In this document: positions 16,673-26,128 of the stretch, piece after piece | How the letters are laid out: each line of letters opens with the position of its first letter | Position numbering within the stretch: the first letter of the stretch is position 1 | Source of the DNA: Achromobacter arsenitoxydans SY8 | Lineage (GTDB): Bacteria; Pseudomonadota; Gammaproteobacteria; Burkholderiales; Burkholderiaceae_B | Direction of reading: 5' to 3' | DNA: 64,000 nucleotides | Assembly (NCBI RefSeq): GCF_000236785.1 | Contig: NZ_AGUF01000087.1 | Location: forward strand, 124,001 to 188,000 | Program-made: the position numbers and the translations under genes | Notes under the pieces: model-generated | Seen by the model: the letters and a program-made list of their open reading frames with translations, nothing else | What the model was told of the DNA's origin: nothing | The model's database searches: none

Positions 16673-19021
16673 ATGAACGCAGTCATCGTCGCGCTGGTTG
16701 TCATTGCGCTCCTGGCCGCCGCCGTGCTGGCGCTGCGGCCGCTTCGGCTGGCGCTGCTGTCCTCGCCCATCTTCAACCTGTATCGCAAGGTGCTGCCGCA
16801 GATGTCGGACACCGAACGCGATGCGCTGGAGGCCGGCACCGTCTGGTGGGAAGGAGAGCTGTTCGGCGGCCGGCCCGACTGGAAGCGCCTGCTGGCCTAT
16901 CCGCGGCCGCGCCTGACCGACGAAGAGCAGCGCTTCCTGGACAACCAGGCCGAGACCGCCTGCCGCATGGTCAATGACTGGAGCGTCACGCAAGAGCGCT
17001 TCGACCTGCCCGCCGAGGTCTGGAATTACCTGAAGGCCGAAGGCTTCCTCGGCATGATCATCCCGAAGCAATACGGCGGCCTGGCGTTCTCCGCCTATGC
17101 CCACTCCGAGATCGTGACCAAGCTGTCCACGCGGTCCTCGGCGCTGGCGGTTTCGGTGATGGTGCCCAATTCGCTGGGCCCCGCGGAACTGCTGCTGCAC
17201 TACGGCACCGAGGAACAGAAGAATCACTACCTGCCGCGCCTGGCGCGTGGCGAAGAAGTGCCCGCCTTCGCGCTGACCAGCCCCTGGGCCGGCTCCGACG
17301 CCGCCGCCATCCCCGACAGCGGCATCGTATGCAAGGGCGAATGGCAGGGCCGCGAAGTGATCGGCATGCGCGTGACCTGGGACAAGCGCTACATCACGCT
17401 GGCGCCTGTTTGCACGCTGCTGGGGCTGGCGTTCCGCCTGTACGATCCCGACGGCCTGCTGGGCGGCAAGAAAGACCTGGGCATCACCTGCGCGCTGGTC
17501 CCGCACGACCATCCCGGCGTGGACACGGGCCGCCGCCACTTCCCGCTCAACGCCATGTTCATGAACGGGCCCACGCGCGGCACCGATGTCTTCATGCCGC
17601 TGGATTTCATCATCGGCGGTCCCGCCATGGCTGGCCAGGGCTGGCGCATGCTGATGGAATGCCTGGCCGCGGGCCGGTCGATCTCGCTGCCGTCGTCCAA
17701 CACCGGCATGGCCAAGCTGACGGCGCGCGCCGTGGGCGGCTATGCCCGCGTGCGCAGCCAGTTCCGCATGCCCGTCGGCAAGTTCGAAGGCGTCGAAGAG
17801 GCGCTGGCCCGCATCGGCGGCCATACCTACATGATGGACGCGGCGCGGACCATGACGGCAGGCGCCGTGGACCTGGGCGAAAAGCCCTCGGTCGTGTCGG
17901 CCATCGTCAAATACCACGTCACCGAGCGTGCGCGCCAGGTGGTCAACGACGGCATGGACGTGATCGGCGGCAAGGGCATCTGCCTGGGCCCGTCCAACTT
18001 CCTGGGCCGCGCCTATCAGCAGATCCCCATCGGCATTACCGTGGAAGGCGCCAACATCCTGACCCGCAGCCTGATCATCTTCGGCCAGGGCGCGATCCGC
18101 TGCCACCCCTACGTGCTGGCCGAAATGCAGGCCGCGCAGTCCGCGGACCGCAAGCAGGGCCTGGACGACTTCGACCGCGCGTTCTGGGGCCATGTGCGCT
18201 TTGTCGCCGGCAACAAACTGCGCGCGCTGGGCACGGCCCTGACCGGCGCGCGCTTTGTCGCCGTGGATGCCGACGTGGCGCCGTCCATGAAGCGCTACTA
18301 CCAGTTGCTCAGCCGCTATTCCTCGGCCTTCGCGCTGCTGGCCGACTCGTCCATGCTGGTGCTGGGCGGCAGCCTGAAGCGCCGCGAACGCCTGTCCGCG
18401 CGCCTGGGCGACGTGCTGTCGCAGATGTACCTGATCAGCGCCACGCTCAAGCGCTTCGAGGACGAAGGCCGGCAGGCGGCCGACGCGCCGCTTGCGCACT
18501 GGTCCATCCAGGACGCGCTGTTCAAGGCGCAGGAAGCCTTTGACGGCGTGCTCGAAAACTTCCCCAACCGCTTCGTCGCGTGGAGCCTGCGCCGCATCAT
18601 CTTCCCGTGGGGGCACAGCCAGACGCTGCCGTCGGACCAGCTTGGCCAGGAGGTCGCCCGCCTGCTCATCAGCCCCAACGCCACGCGCGACCGCCTGACC
18701 GCAGGCTGCCACCTGCCCGACACGGCGGACGAACCCGTCGGCGCGATCGAACAGGCGCTGGCCGCCACGCTGGACGCCGAACCGATCGAAGCGAAGATCC
18801 GCGACCTCGAAAAGCGCGGCGCGCTTGAAGGCAATCCACAGGCCAATGTGCGCGATATCGCCGATGCGGCGGTCGCAATCGGCGGCATCACCGCGGAAGA
18901 ATATGCCGTGGTCAAGCGCCGCAACCGCTTGCGCGATACCGTGGTGAAAGTGGATGATTTCCCCTTTGACCTCGGCGCCGCGGGCGCGGACCGGCCCACG
19001 GCCGAACGCAAGGTCGCCTGA
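16673..19021 (+). CDS. fadE: Long-form acyl-CoA dehydrogenase FadE
   Basis: FAD-dependent enzyme of 782 residues that introduces the first double bond into acyl-CoA. The long form has an N-terminal hydrophobic segment (MNAVIVALVVIALLAAAVLA), then the acyl-CoA dehydrogenase core with IIPKQYGGLAFSAYAHSEIV, ALTSPWAGSDAAAIPD and the region around MDVIGGKGICLGPSNFLGRA, and a C-terminal extension (DUF1974-like) of about 280 residues typical of E. coli-type FadE. Size matches the family (about 780-815). It lies 50 bases after the TetR regulator and 12 bases before a thiolase gene in a continuous operon. Electron acceptor is presumably ETF. Confidence 0.95.
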   Translation: MNAVIVALVVIALLAAAVLALRPLRLALLSSPIFNLYRKVLPQMSDTERDALEAGTVWWEGELFGGRPDWKRLLAYPRPRLTDEEQRFLDNQAETACRMVNDWSVTQERFDLPAEVWNYLKAEGFLGMIIPKQYGGLAFSAYAHSEIVTKLSTRSSALAVSVMVPNSLGPAELLLHYGTEEQKNHYLPRLARGEEVPAFALTSPWAGSDAAAIPDSGIVCKGEWQGREVIGMRVTWDKRYITLAPVCTLLGLAFRLYDPDGLLGGKKDLGITCALVPHDHPGVDTGRRHFPLNAMFMNGPTRGTDVFMPLDFIIGGPAMAGQGWRMLMECLAAGRSISLPSSNTGMAKLTARAVGGYARVRSQFRMPVGKFEGVEEALARIGGHTYMMDAARTMTAGAVDLGEKPSVVSAIVKYHVTERARQVVNDGMDVIGGKGICLGPSNFLGRAYQQIPIGITVEGANILTRSLIIFGQGAIRCHPYVLAEMQAAQSADRKQGLDDFDRAFWGHVRFVAGNKLRALGTALTGARFVAVDADVAPSMKRYYQLLSRYSSAFALLADSSMLVLGGSLKRRERLSARLGDVLSQMYLISATLKRFEDEGRQAADAPLAHWSIQDALFKAQEAFDGVLENFPNRFVAWSLRRIIFPWGHSQTLPSDQLGQEVARLLISPNATRDRLTAGCHLPDTADEPVGAIEQALAATLDAEPIEAKIRDLEKRGALEGNPQANVRDIADAAVAIGGITAEEYAVVKRRNRLRDTVVKVDDFPFDLGAAGADRPTAERKVA

Positions 19022-19033
19022 GGGAGGGAACGG

Positions 19034-20326
19034 ATGGCATTCAAACCGGTTTACGTCGTCGATGGCTCGCGCACGCCCTTCCTGAAGGCGCGCACGGGCC
19101 CGGGCCCCTTCTCCGCCGGCGACCTTGCCGTGCAGGCCGGCCGCGCCCTGCTGCTGCGCCAACCCTATGCGCCCACGGACCTGGACGAGGTCATCGTGGG
19201 CTGCGCCGCGCCTTCGCCTGACGAAGTGAACATCGGCCGCGTGATCTCGCTGCGCCTGGGCTGCGGCGACCGCGTGCCGGGCTGGACCGTGATGCGCAAC
19301 TGCGCGTCCGGCATGCAGGCCCTGGACTCCGGCATCGCCAACATCCAGTCGGGACGCTCGCATCTGGTGCTGGCCGGCGGAACAGACGCGCTTTCGCGCG
19401 CGCCGGTGCTGTTCTCCGACGACATGGTGCGCTGGCTGTCGCGCTGGTACGCGGCGCGCGGCCTGGGCGCGAAGCTTGCCGCCCTGCGCGGCTTGCGGCT
19501 CAGGAACCTGGCGCCCGTCATCGGGCTGCTCAAGGGGCTGACGGACCCTGTCGTGGGCCTGTCGATGGGCCAGACGGCGGAGAACGTCGCCACGCTCTTC
19601 GGCATCGACCGCGCCGCGATGGACGCCTACGCCGCCCGCAGCCACCAGCGCGCGCTGGCGGCCCGGGCCGCCGGCATGCCCGAGATCACGCCGCTGATCG
19701 ACACGCAGGGCACACTGCACGCCGACGATGACGGTGTGCGCGAGGACTCCACGCCCGACAAGCTCGCCAAGCTCCGGCCGGTCTTCGACAAGCCCTGGGG
19801 CAACATCACCGCGGGCAACAGTTCCCAGGTGACCGACGGCGCAGCCATGCTGGTGCTGGCCTCTGAAGAGGCCGTGCGCAAATGGAACCTGCGGCCGCTG
19901 GGACGCATCGTCGACTCGCAGTGGGCCGGGCTGGACCCCGCGCTGATGGGCCTGGGTCCGGTGCATGCCGCCACCCCTATCCTGCAGCGCCACGGCCTGG
20001 GCCTGAATGATCTGGACTTGTGGGAGATCAACGAGGCGTTCGCCGCGCAGGTGCTAGGATGCCTGGCCGCTTGGCGGGACGAGGCCTATTGCCAGCAGAA
20101 CTTCGGCACGCCCGCATGGGGCGAGCTCGACGCCGGCAAGCTCAACGTCGACGGCGGCGCCATCGCAATCGGCCATCCCGTGGGCGCATCGGGCGCGCGC
20201 ATCGTGCTACACCTGCTTGAAGCGCTAAAGCGCCGCGGCGCAAGGCGCGGCATGGCCGCCATCTGCATCGGCGGCGGCCAAGGCGGCGCAATGCTGGTCG
20301 AAACCCTGGACGAGGACCGCCCATGA
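19034..20326 (+). CDS. fadI: Acetyl-CoA acyltransferase (FadI-like thiolase)
   Basis: Thiolase of 430 residues that releases acetyl-CoA from 3-ketoacyl-CoA. The nucleophilic cysteine is in MRNCASGMQAL (near residue 93), the NEAFAAQ motif and the GGAIAIGHPVGASGARI histidine motif are present, and the second catalytic cysteine is in CIGGGQGGAML near the C-terminus. Long inserts after residue 130 and the extra length match FadI-type (mitochondrial trifunctional-beta-like) thiolases rather than the shorter FadA type encoded later in the same operon. Its stop overlaps the start of the next gene by 4 bases, a usual arrangement for a FadI/FadJ-like pair. Confidence 0.9.
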   Translation: MAFKPVYVVDGSRTPFLKARTGPGPFSAGDLAVQAGRALLLRQPYAPTDLDEVIVGCAAPSPDEVNIGRVISLRLGCGDRVPGWTVMRNCASGMQALDSGIANIQSGRSHLVLAGGTDALSRAPVLFSDDMVRWLSRWYAARGLGAKLAALRGLRLRNLAPVIGLLKGLTDPVVGLSMGQTAENVATLFGIDRAAMDAYAARSHQRALAARAAGMPEITPLIDTQGTLHADDDGVREDSTPDKLAKLRPVFDKPWGNITAGNSSQVTDGAAMLVLASEEAVRKWNLRPLGRIVDSQWAGLDPALMGLGPVHAATPILQRHGLGLNDLDLWEINEAFAAQVLGCLAAWRDEAYCQQNFGTPAWGELDAGKLNVDGGAIAIGHPVGASGARIVLHLLEALKRRGARRGMAAICIGGGQGGAMLVETLDEDRP

Positions 20327-22290
20327 CGACAATGGATACGCTTTCCCACTGGCGCCTGGACCGCGACCCCGACGGCGTAGCCTGGCTGACGTTCGACCGC
20401 GCGGGCAGCGCCGTCAACGCGCTGTCGGCCGACACCATGGCCGAATTCTCGGTAGTGCTGGACGCCCTGGACGCCGATCCGCCCAAGGGCCTGATCATCC
20501 AGTCGGGCAAAACCACAGGCTTCATCGTGGGCGCGGACGTCAACGAATTCGCCGGGCTGGACACGCCCGAACAAGGCCGCGCGCTGGTGGCTCGGGGCTG
20601 GAACCTCATGAACCGCCTGGCCGCGGTGCGCTATCCCACCCTGGCGCTAATCCAGGGCCATTGCCTGGGCGGCGGCCTGGAACTGGCGCTTGCCTGCCGC
20701 TACCGTCTGGTAGCCGACCAGCCCGGCGCCTCGCTTGCGCTGCCCGAGGTCATGCTGGGCATTTTCCCGGGCTGGGGCGGCATGCTGCGCCTGCCGCAAA
20801 CCATCGGCGCGCCCGCAGCGCTGGACATGATGCTGACCGGCCGCAGCGCCGACGCCCGCCGCGCGGCGTCGTTGGGCCTGGCCGACGCGCGCGTGCCCCC
20901 GCGCCTGCTGCTGGCGGCGGCGCGCCAGACCGTACTGTCGCGCAAGCCGCCGCGCCGGGCGCGCGGGCTGGGCGGCTGGCTGAACCGCTGGCCATTCAAG
21001 GCCATCGTGGCCAACCGCGCGCGCAAGCAGATCGCCGCAAAGGATCCGCTGGGCCATTACCCGGCCGCGCCCGCCATCGTCGAAATCTGGGAAAAGCATG
21101 GCGGCAACGCCCTGAAGGCGCCCGGGCTCATCGACCGCATCATCGCTTCCGGCACGGCCCGCAACCTGCTCCGGGTGTTCCGCCTGCAAGAGCGCCTGAA
21201 GGCCAACGGCAAGCAGGTCGGCGTCGCGCCCGCCCGCCACGTGCACGTGGTGGGCGCCGGCGTGATGGGCGGCGACATCGCCGCCTGGTGCGCGCTCAAA
21301 GGCATGACCGTCACGCTCCAGGACCAGGACATGGCGCGCATCGCCCCCGCGGTCAAGCGCGCCGCCGACCTGTTCTCGCGCCGCCTGAAGGATTCCCGGC
21401 TGGCGCGCGCCGCGTTCGACCGGCTGGTTCCCGATCCGTCCGGCGGCGGCGTGCCGCTGGCCGACGTCGTCATCGAGGCCATCAGCGAACAGCCCGAGGC
21501 CAAGCGCGCGCTGTACCAGTCCCTGGAACCGCGCATGAAGCCCGACGCCCTGCTGGCCACCAACACGTCCAGCCTGTCGCTGGAAACCCTGCGCACCGGC
21601 CTGGCGCGTCCCGAACGCCTGGTGGGCATCCACTTCTTCAACCCGGTCGCCAAGATGCCGCTGGTCGAGGTCGTGCACGGCGAAAGCGACCCGGATGCCT
21701 CCCTGGCCCGCGCCTGCGCCTTCGTCGGCCAGATAGACAAGCTGGCGCTGCCCGTCAAGAGCGCGCCCGGCTTCCTGGTGAACGCGGTGCTGGCGCCCTA
21801 CATGCTGCAGGCCATGCGCAGCGTGGACGAAGGCGTATCGCCCGACACCGTGGACGCCGCCATGGTGGCCTTCGGCATGCCGATGGGTCCGCTGGAACTG
21901 GCGGACACCGTGGGCCTGGACATCGCCCGCGCCGCGGGCCAAGCGCTTGCCGGCGGCGCCGAGCCGCCGCGCTGCCTGGCGGACCGCCTGGCGCGCAACG
22001 AACTGGGCAAGAAAAGCGGCAAGGGCTTTTACACCTGGCGCGACGGCAAACCGGTCAGGCAGCGCGGCGCGAAAGACGCCGCGGCGCCGGCCGGCCTGGC
22101 GCAGCGCCTGATCCAGCCGCTCATCGACGCCACGCGGCAGCGCGTCGCCGCCGGCGTCGTGGCCGACGCCGACCTGGCCGACGCAGGCGTGATTTTTGGA
22201 ACGGGGTTCGCGCCATTTACGGGCGGGCCCCTGCATTACGAAGACGGCAGCACCTTGCAGCACCGCAGTACAGCGGCTCGCGCCGATTAG
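20323..22290 (+). CDS. fadJ: FadJ-like enoyl-CoA hydratase / 3-hydroxyacyl-CoA dehydrogenase
   Basis: Multifunctional enzyme of 655 residues with hydratase first and dehydrogenase second. The hydratase domain has QSGKTTGFIVGADVNEF and GHCLGGGLELALACRYRL with a catalytic glutamate, followed by LPEVMLGIFPGWGGMLRLP with the second glutamate. The dehydrogenase domain starts at about residue 305 with VHVVGAGVMGGDIAAWCA and contains TNTSSLSLETL and HFFNPVAKMPLVEVVHGE. It is shorter than E. coli FadJ (714). Paired by an ATGA overlap with the FadI-like thiolase, it forms one complete beta-oxidation module within the operon. Confidence 0.92.
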   Translation: MTTMDTLSHWRLDRDPDGVAWLTFDRAGSAVNALSADTMAEFSVVLDALDADPPKGLIIQSGKTTGFIVGADVNEFAGLDTPEQGRALVARGWNLMNRLAAVRYPTLALIQGHCLGGGLELALACRYRLVADQPGASLALPEVMLGIFPGWGGMLRLPQTIGAPAALDMMLTGRSADARRAASLGLADARVPPRLLLAAARQTVLSRKPPRRARGLGGWLNRWPFKAIVANRARKQIAAKDPLGHYPAAPAIVEIWEKHGGNALKAPGLIDRIIASGTARNLLRVFRLQERLKANGKQVGVAPARHVHVVGAGVMGGDIAAWCALKGMTVTLQDQDMARIAPAVKRAADLFSRRLKDSRLARAAFDRLVPDPSGGGVPLADVVIEAISEQPEAKRALYQSLEPRMKPDALLATNTSSLSLETLRTGLARPERLVGIHFFNPVAKMPLVEVVHGESDPDASLARACAFVGQIDKLALPVKSAPGFLVNAVLAPYMLQAMRSVDEGVSPDTVDAAMVAFGMPMGPLELADTVGLDIARAAGQALAGGAEPPRCLADRLARNELGKKSGKGFYTWRDGKPVRQRGAKDAAAPAGLAQRLIQPLIDATRQRVAAGVVADADLADAGVIFGTGFAPFTGGPLHYEDGSTLQHRSTAARAD

Positions 22291-22350
22291 ACCGGGACCA
22301 GACCGGCAGTGGAAGAGAGAGACACACATCCAATTCGAGGAGGCAGTACC

Positions 22351-23673
22351 ATGCGCAGACGTCCATTGTCCCTGAGCACCTTGTCGGCCATCCTGGTCGG
22401 CCTGGGCGCATCCGCAACGTCCTACGCCGCCGGTTTTCAGCTCTTAGAGCAGAACGCCAGCGGGCTGGGCAACGCTTATGCAGGCTCGGCGGCAAACCCG
22501 GAGAATGCCAGCATCATGTATTTCAACCCGGCAGGCTTGACCTATCTGCCGGGCCTCAACTTCTCCGGCGGGGTAAACCTGATCAAGCCGTCGTTCAAGT
22601 TTTCCGACAACGGCAACAGCCGCAATCCCAGCGTTCCCGGCATCCCCGGATCGGGACTGAACGGGTCGGTGCCTACCGGCGGCAACGGCGGCGACGCCGG
22701 CCACCTGGGCGTCGTCCCCAACATCTACGCCTCCTGGCAATTGAACGAGCAGTGGTATGTCGGCCTGGGCGTGGGCGCCCCATTCGGCTTGATGACCGAG
22801 TACGACGACGGCTGGGTCGGCCAATACCACTCGAACAAGTTCGAGATCAAGACCATTAACGTCAACCCGACCGTCGCCTACAAGGTCAACGAGAAGTTCT
22901 CGATGGGCTTTGGCCTGAACTGGCAGCACATCGACGCCAACTACAAGAAAAAGACCGTCGTGCCCATCGCCGGCATGCCCGTCGCCACGAACGGCGACGC
23001 GGACCTGAACCTCAAGGGCGACGCCTGGGGCTGGAACGTGGGCTTCATGCTGCAGCCGACGGAAGACACCCGCATCGGCCTGTCGTACCGCTCGAAGATC
23101 AAGCACACGGCCAAGGGCGACACCGACATCGACAACATCCGCCCCACGGGCCAGTCGGTGTCGTTCGACGCCAAGGCCAAGGTCGACCTTCCCGATACGC
23201 TGATTCTCAGCGCCGCGCATCAGCTCAACGAAAGATGGGAGCTGCTGGGCGACGTGTCGTGGACGGGCTGGAGCAGCATCCCCGACCTGAAGATCCGCAA
23301 CTCGGGCGCAGGCGCTCGCGACGACGACCTGCCGCTGAACTTCCGCGATTCCTGGCGCGTCGCGGTCGGCGCCAACTACAAGTTCGCCCCCGCCTGGAAA
23401 TGGAAGTTCGGCCTGGCGTTCGACCAGTCGCCGGTGCACGATGCCGCCGACCGCCCGACATCCCTGCCCGATAACGATCGCTACTGGTTCTCGACCGGCG
23501 TGCAGTGGGCCGCCACCAAGGACACCACGATCGACGTCGGCTACACCTATCTCTACCTGCGCAAGACGGACATCGACACGACGTCCGGCAACCAGCTGAC
23601 CAAGGGCCGCGTGGCGGGCACCTACGACAGCAGCGGCCACATCTTCGGCCTGCAAGTGTCGTCCCGCTTCTAG
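22351..23673 (+). CDS. fadL: Outer-membrane long-chain fatty acid transporter FadL
   Basis: Outer-membrane beta-barrel of 440 residues. A signal peptide covers about residues 1-26 (MRRRPLSLSTLSAILVGLGA and following, cleavage before GFQLLEQN). The mature start GFQLLEQNASGLGNAYAG is the conserved N-terminal hatch sequence of the OMPP1/FadL/TodX family, and the next block has ASIMYFNPAGLTYLPG. The protein ends in an aromatic residue (SSRF), usual for barrel insertion. GAGGAGG at 22337 supports ATG 22351 over an upstream in-frame start. It takes up long-chain fatty acids or similar hydrophobic compounds for the surrounding beta-oxidation enzymes. A terminator hairpin follows. Confidence 0.94.
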   Translation: MRRRPLSLSTLSAILVGLGASATSYAAGFQLLEQNASGLGNAYAGSAANPENASIMYFNPAGLTYLPGLNFSGGVNLIKPSFKFSDNGNSRNPSVPGIPGSGLNGSVPTGGNGGDAGHLGVVPNIYASWQLNEQWYVGLGVGAPFGLMTEYDDGWVGQYHSNKFEIKTINVNPTVAYKVNEKFSMGFGLNWQHIDANYKKKTVVPIAGMPVATNGDADLNLKGDAWGWNVGFMLQPTEDTRIGLSYRSKIKHTAKGDTDIDNIRPTGQSVSFDAKAKVDLPDTLILSAAHQLNERWELLGDVSWTGWSSIPDLKIRNSGAGARDDDLPLNFRDSWRVAVGANYKFAPAWKWKFGLAFDQSPVHDAADRPTSLPDNDRYWFSTGVQWAATKDTTIDVGYTYLYLRKTDIDTTSGNQLTKGRVAGTYDSSGHIFGLQVSSRF

Positions 23674-23680
23674 GCATGAA

Positions 23681-23716
23681 CGGGCGGCCGGCCGCCGCGC
23701 CGGCCGCCCGATTTTT
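23681..23716 (+). terminator. Rho-independent terminator or attenuator after fadL
   Basis: Perfect 11-base stem CGGGCGGCCGG (23681-23691) with complement at 23700-23710, loop of 8 bases, followed by ATTTTTC. It separates fadL from the downstream fad genes and may reduce read-through, giving two expression levels within the locus. Confidence 0.8.
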
Positions 23717-23728
23717 CAGGAGACTTCC

Positions 23729-26119
23729 TTGAGCAAGTTCGTCGTCAAACACGTCGCCGTGCTGGGCGCCGGCGTCATGGGCGCGCAGATCGCCGCCCAC
23801 CTGGCCAATGCCGGCGTGCCCGTCACGCTGTTCGATCTGGCCGCCCCCGAAGGCGACCGCAACGGCACCGTCAAGAAAGCGCTGGCTGGCCTCAGGAAGC
23901 TGGAGCCCGCGCCGCTGGCTGGCGCATCCCGCATCGCGCTCATCACGCCCGCGAACTACGATGACCATCTGGAGCGCCTGCGCGGCTGCGACCTGATCAT
24001 CGAAGCGATCGCCGAGCGCATGGACTGGAAGACCGCGCTGTACGAGCGCATCGCGCCCCACGTCGCGCCCGGCGCCATCATCGCCTCCAACACGTCCGGC
24101 CTGTCCATCGACGCGCTGGCCAACGCGCTGCCCGCCGGCTTGCGCGACCGCTTCTGCGGCATCCATTTCTTCAATCCGCCGCGCTACATGCGCCTGGTGG
24201 AAATCATCGCCACGCCGCACACGCAGGCGTCCGTGCTGGACCAGCTGGAAACCTGGCTGACCTCGGCCCTGGGCAAAGGCGTGATCCGCGCGCTGGACAC
24301 GCCCAATTTCGTGGCCAACCGCATCGGCGTGTTCTCCATCCTGGCGGCCATGCACCACACCGCGCGCCTGGGCCTGTCCTTTGACGAGGTCGACGCGCTG
24401 ACCGGCCCCAAGATCGGCCGGCCCAAAAGCGCCACGTACCGCACCGCCGACGTGGTCGGGCTGGACACGCTGGCCCACGTCGTGGGCACCATGGAAAAGA
24501 ACCTGCCCGACGATCCGTGGCACCAGTACTTCGCGCTGCCCGGGTGGCTGTCGGCGCTGATATCCAAGGGCGCGCTGGGCCAGAAGACCGGCGCGGGCGT
24601 CTACCGCAAGCAAGGCCGCGAGATCCAGGTGCTGGACCTGAAGGCGCAAGACTACGTGCCCAGCGCCGGCAAGCTGGCCGACGAGGTCGCCGCGCTGCTC
24701 AAGGAGCGCGATCCGGCCAAACGCTTCGCCGCCCTGCGCGCCAGCGAGCACCCGCAGGCGCAGTTCCTCTGGAGCCTGTTCCGCGACATCTTCCACTACA
24801 GCGCCGTTCAGCTTGAGCACGTGGCCGATAACGCCCGCGACCTGGACCTGGCCATGCGCTGGGGCTTCGGCTGGTCCCAGGGCCCCTTCGAAACCTGGCA
24901 GGCCGCCGGCTGGCAGGCCATTGCAGCCGCCGTGGCCGAAGACATCGCTGCCGGCCGCGCCATGAGCAGCGCTCCCCTGCCCGCGTGGGCCCTGGAGCCC
25001 GCCCGCCAGGGCGTGCACGCGCCGGAAGGCTCTTATTCCGCGCGCACCGGCAAGCTGCACCCGCGCTCCACGCTGCCGGTGTACGCCCGCCAGTTGTTCC
25101 CCGAGCGCGTCGTGGGCGAAGCGCCTGACGACCGCGGCGTGACGATCTGGGAGAACGAGGGCGTGCGCCTTTGGAACCTGCCGCGCGTGGACGCCGGCAT
25201 CGCCATTCTTTCCGTCACGTCGAAGAACCACACGCTGGGCGCCGAAGTGCTGGAAGGCGTGCTGCAGGCGGTGGCCAAGGCCGAGCGCGAGTTCGACGGC
25301 CTTGTCATCTGGCATGCCGCGCCCTTCGCCGTGGGCGCCAACCTGCAGCAGGTGGTCGAAGCCTGCGCCGCCGGCCAATGGGAAATGCTGGAGGCCACGG
25401 TGGAAAAATTCCAGCGCGCCTCGCAGTCTTTCAAGTACGCACACATCCCCACCGTCGCGGCGGTGCAGGGCATGGCGCTGGGCGGCGGGTGCGAGTTCCT
25501 GATGCACGCCTCGCACCGCGTGCTGGCGCTGGAAAGCTATATCGGCCTGGTCGAGGCCGGCGTCGGCCTGATCCCGGCGGGCGGCGGCAGCAAGGAATTC
25601 GCCGCACGCGCCGCAGCCCTGGCGGCCAAAACCGCCACGCCGGCCGAGGTCTTCCCCTATCTGCAGCCCGTGTTCCAGACCATCGCGATGGCCCAGGTGG
25701 CCAAGAGCGGCCTGGAAGCCATCGACGCGGGCTTCGGACGCGAGCAGGACATCGTGCTGTTCCACCCCGACGAATTGCTGTTTGTCGCCATCGGCCAGGC
25801 CCGCGCCGCGGCCCAGGCCGGCTACACGCCGCCGCCTCGGCTGCAGGACATCCCCGTCGCGGGCCGCAACGGCGTCGCCAACTTCGAGATGGTGCTGGTC
25901 AACATGCGCGAAGGCGGCATGATCAGCGCGCACGACTACCGCGTCGCGCGCAGCGCCGCCGTCGCGCTGTGTGGCGGCGAGGTGGAAACCGGGACGAAGG
26001 TGGACGAGGAGTGGCTGCTTGCCGTGGAGCGCAAGGAGTTCGTGGCGCTGCTGCGCACGCCGGAAACCCAGGCGCGCATCCGCCACACTCTTGACACCGG
26101 CAAGCCCCTGCGGAACTAA
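23729..26119 (+). CDS. FadN-like 3-hydroxyacyl-CoA dehydrogenase / enoyl-CoA hydratase
   Basis: Multifunctional protein of 796 residues with the reverse domain order to the FadJ-like enzyme. The NAD-binding dehydrogenase is first (VKHVAVLGAGVMGAQIAAHL at residues 6-25, then IIASNTSGLSIDALANAL and GIHFFNPPRYMRLVEIIATP). The hydratase half lies at the C-terminus with AVQGMALGGGCEFLMHASHR and GLVEAGVGLIPAGGGSKEF, both catalytic glutamates present. This order is that of the FadN family. Translation starts at TTG 23729 behind CAGGAGA, 10 bases before a FadA-type thiolase, so it and the thiolase form a second oxidation module. Confidence 0.92.
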   Translation: MSKFVVKHVAVLGAGVMGAQIAAHLANAGVPVTLFDLAAPEGDRNGTVKKALAGLRKLEPAPLAGASRIALITPANYDDHLERLRGCDLIIEAIAERMDWKTALYERIAPHVAPGAIIASNTSGLSIDALANALPAGLRDRFCGIHFFNPPRYMRLVEIIATPHTQASVLDQLETWLTSALGKGVIRALDTPNFVANRIGVFSILAAMHHTARLGLSFDEVDALTGPKIGRPKSATYRTADVVGLDTLAHVVGTMEKNLPDDPWHQYFALPGWLSALISKGALGQKTGAGVYRKQGREIQVLDLKAQDYVPSAGKLADEVAALLKERDPAKRFAALRASEHPQAQFLWSLFRDIFHYSAVQLEHVADNARDLDLAMRWGFGWSQGPFETWQAAGWQAIAAAVAEDIAAGRAMSSAPLPAWALEPARQGVHAPEGSYSARTGKLHPRSTLPVYARQLFPERVVGEAPDDRGVTIWENEGVRLWNLPRVDAGIAILSVTSKNHTLGAEVLEGVLQAVAKAEREFDGLVIWHAAPFAVGANLQQVVEACAAGQWEMLEATVEKFQRASQSFKYAHIPTVAAVQGMALGGGCEFLMHASHRVLALESYIGLVEAGVGLIPAGGGSKEFAARAAALAAKTATPAEVFPYLQPVFQTIAMAQVAKSGLEAIDAGFGREQDIVLFHPDELLFVAIGQARAAAQAGYTPPPRLQDIPVAGRNGVANFEMVLVNMREGGMISAHDYRVARSAAVALCGGEVETGTKVDEEWLLAVERKEFVALLRTPETQARIRHTLDTGKPLRN

Positions 26120-26128
26120 GGAACGACC

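Noticed and set aside
16379-19993. Reverse open frame of about 1200 codons opposite fadE and the thiolase
   Set aside because: Composition is histidine, glycine and alanine rich without motifs; the plus strand holds clear enzyme genes with overlaps and ribosome sites.
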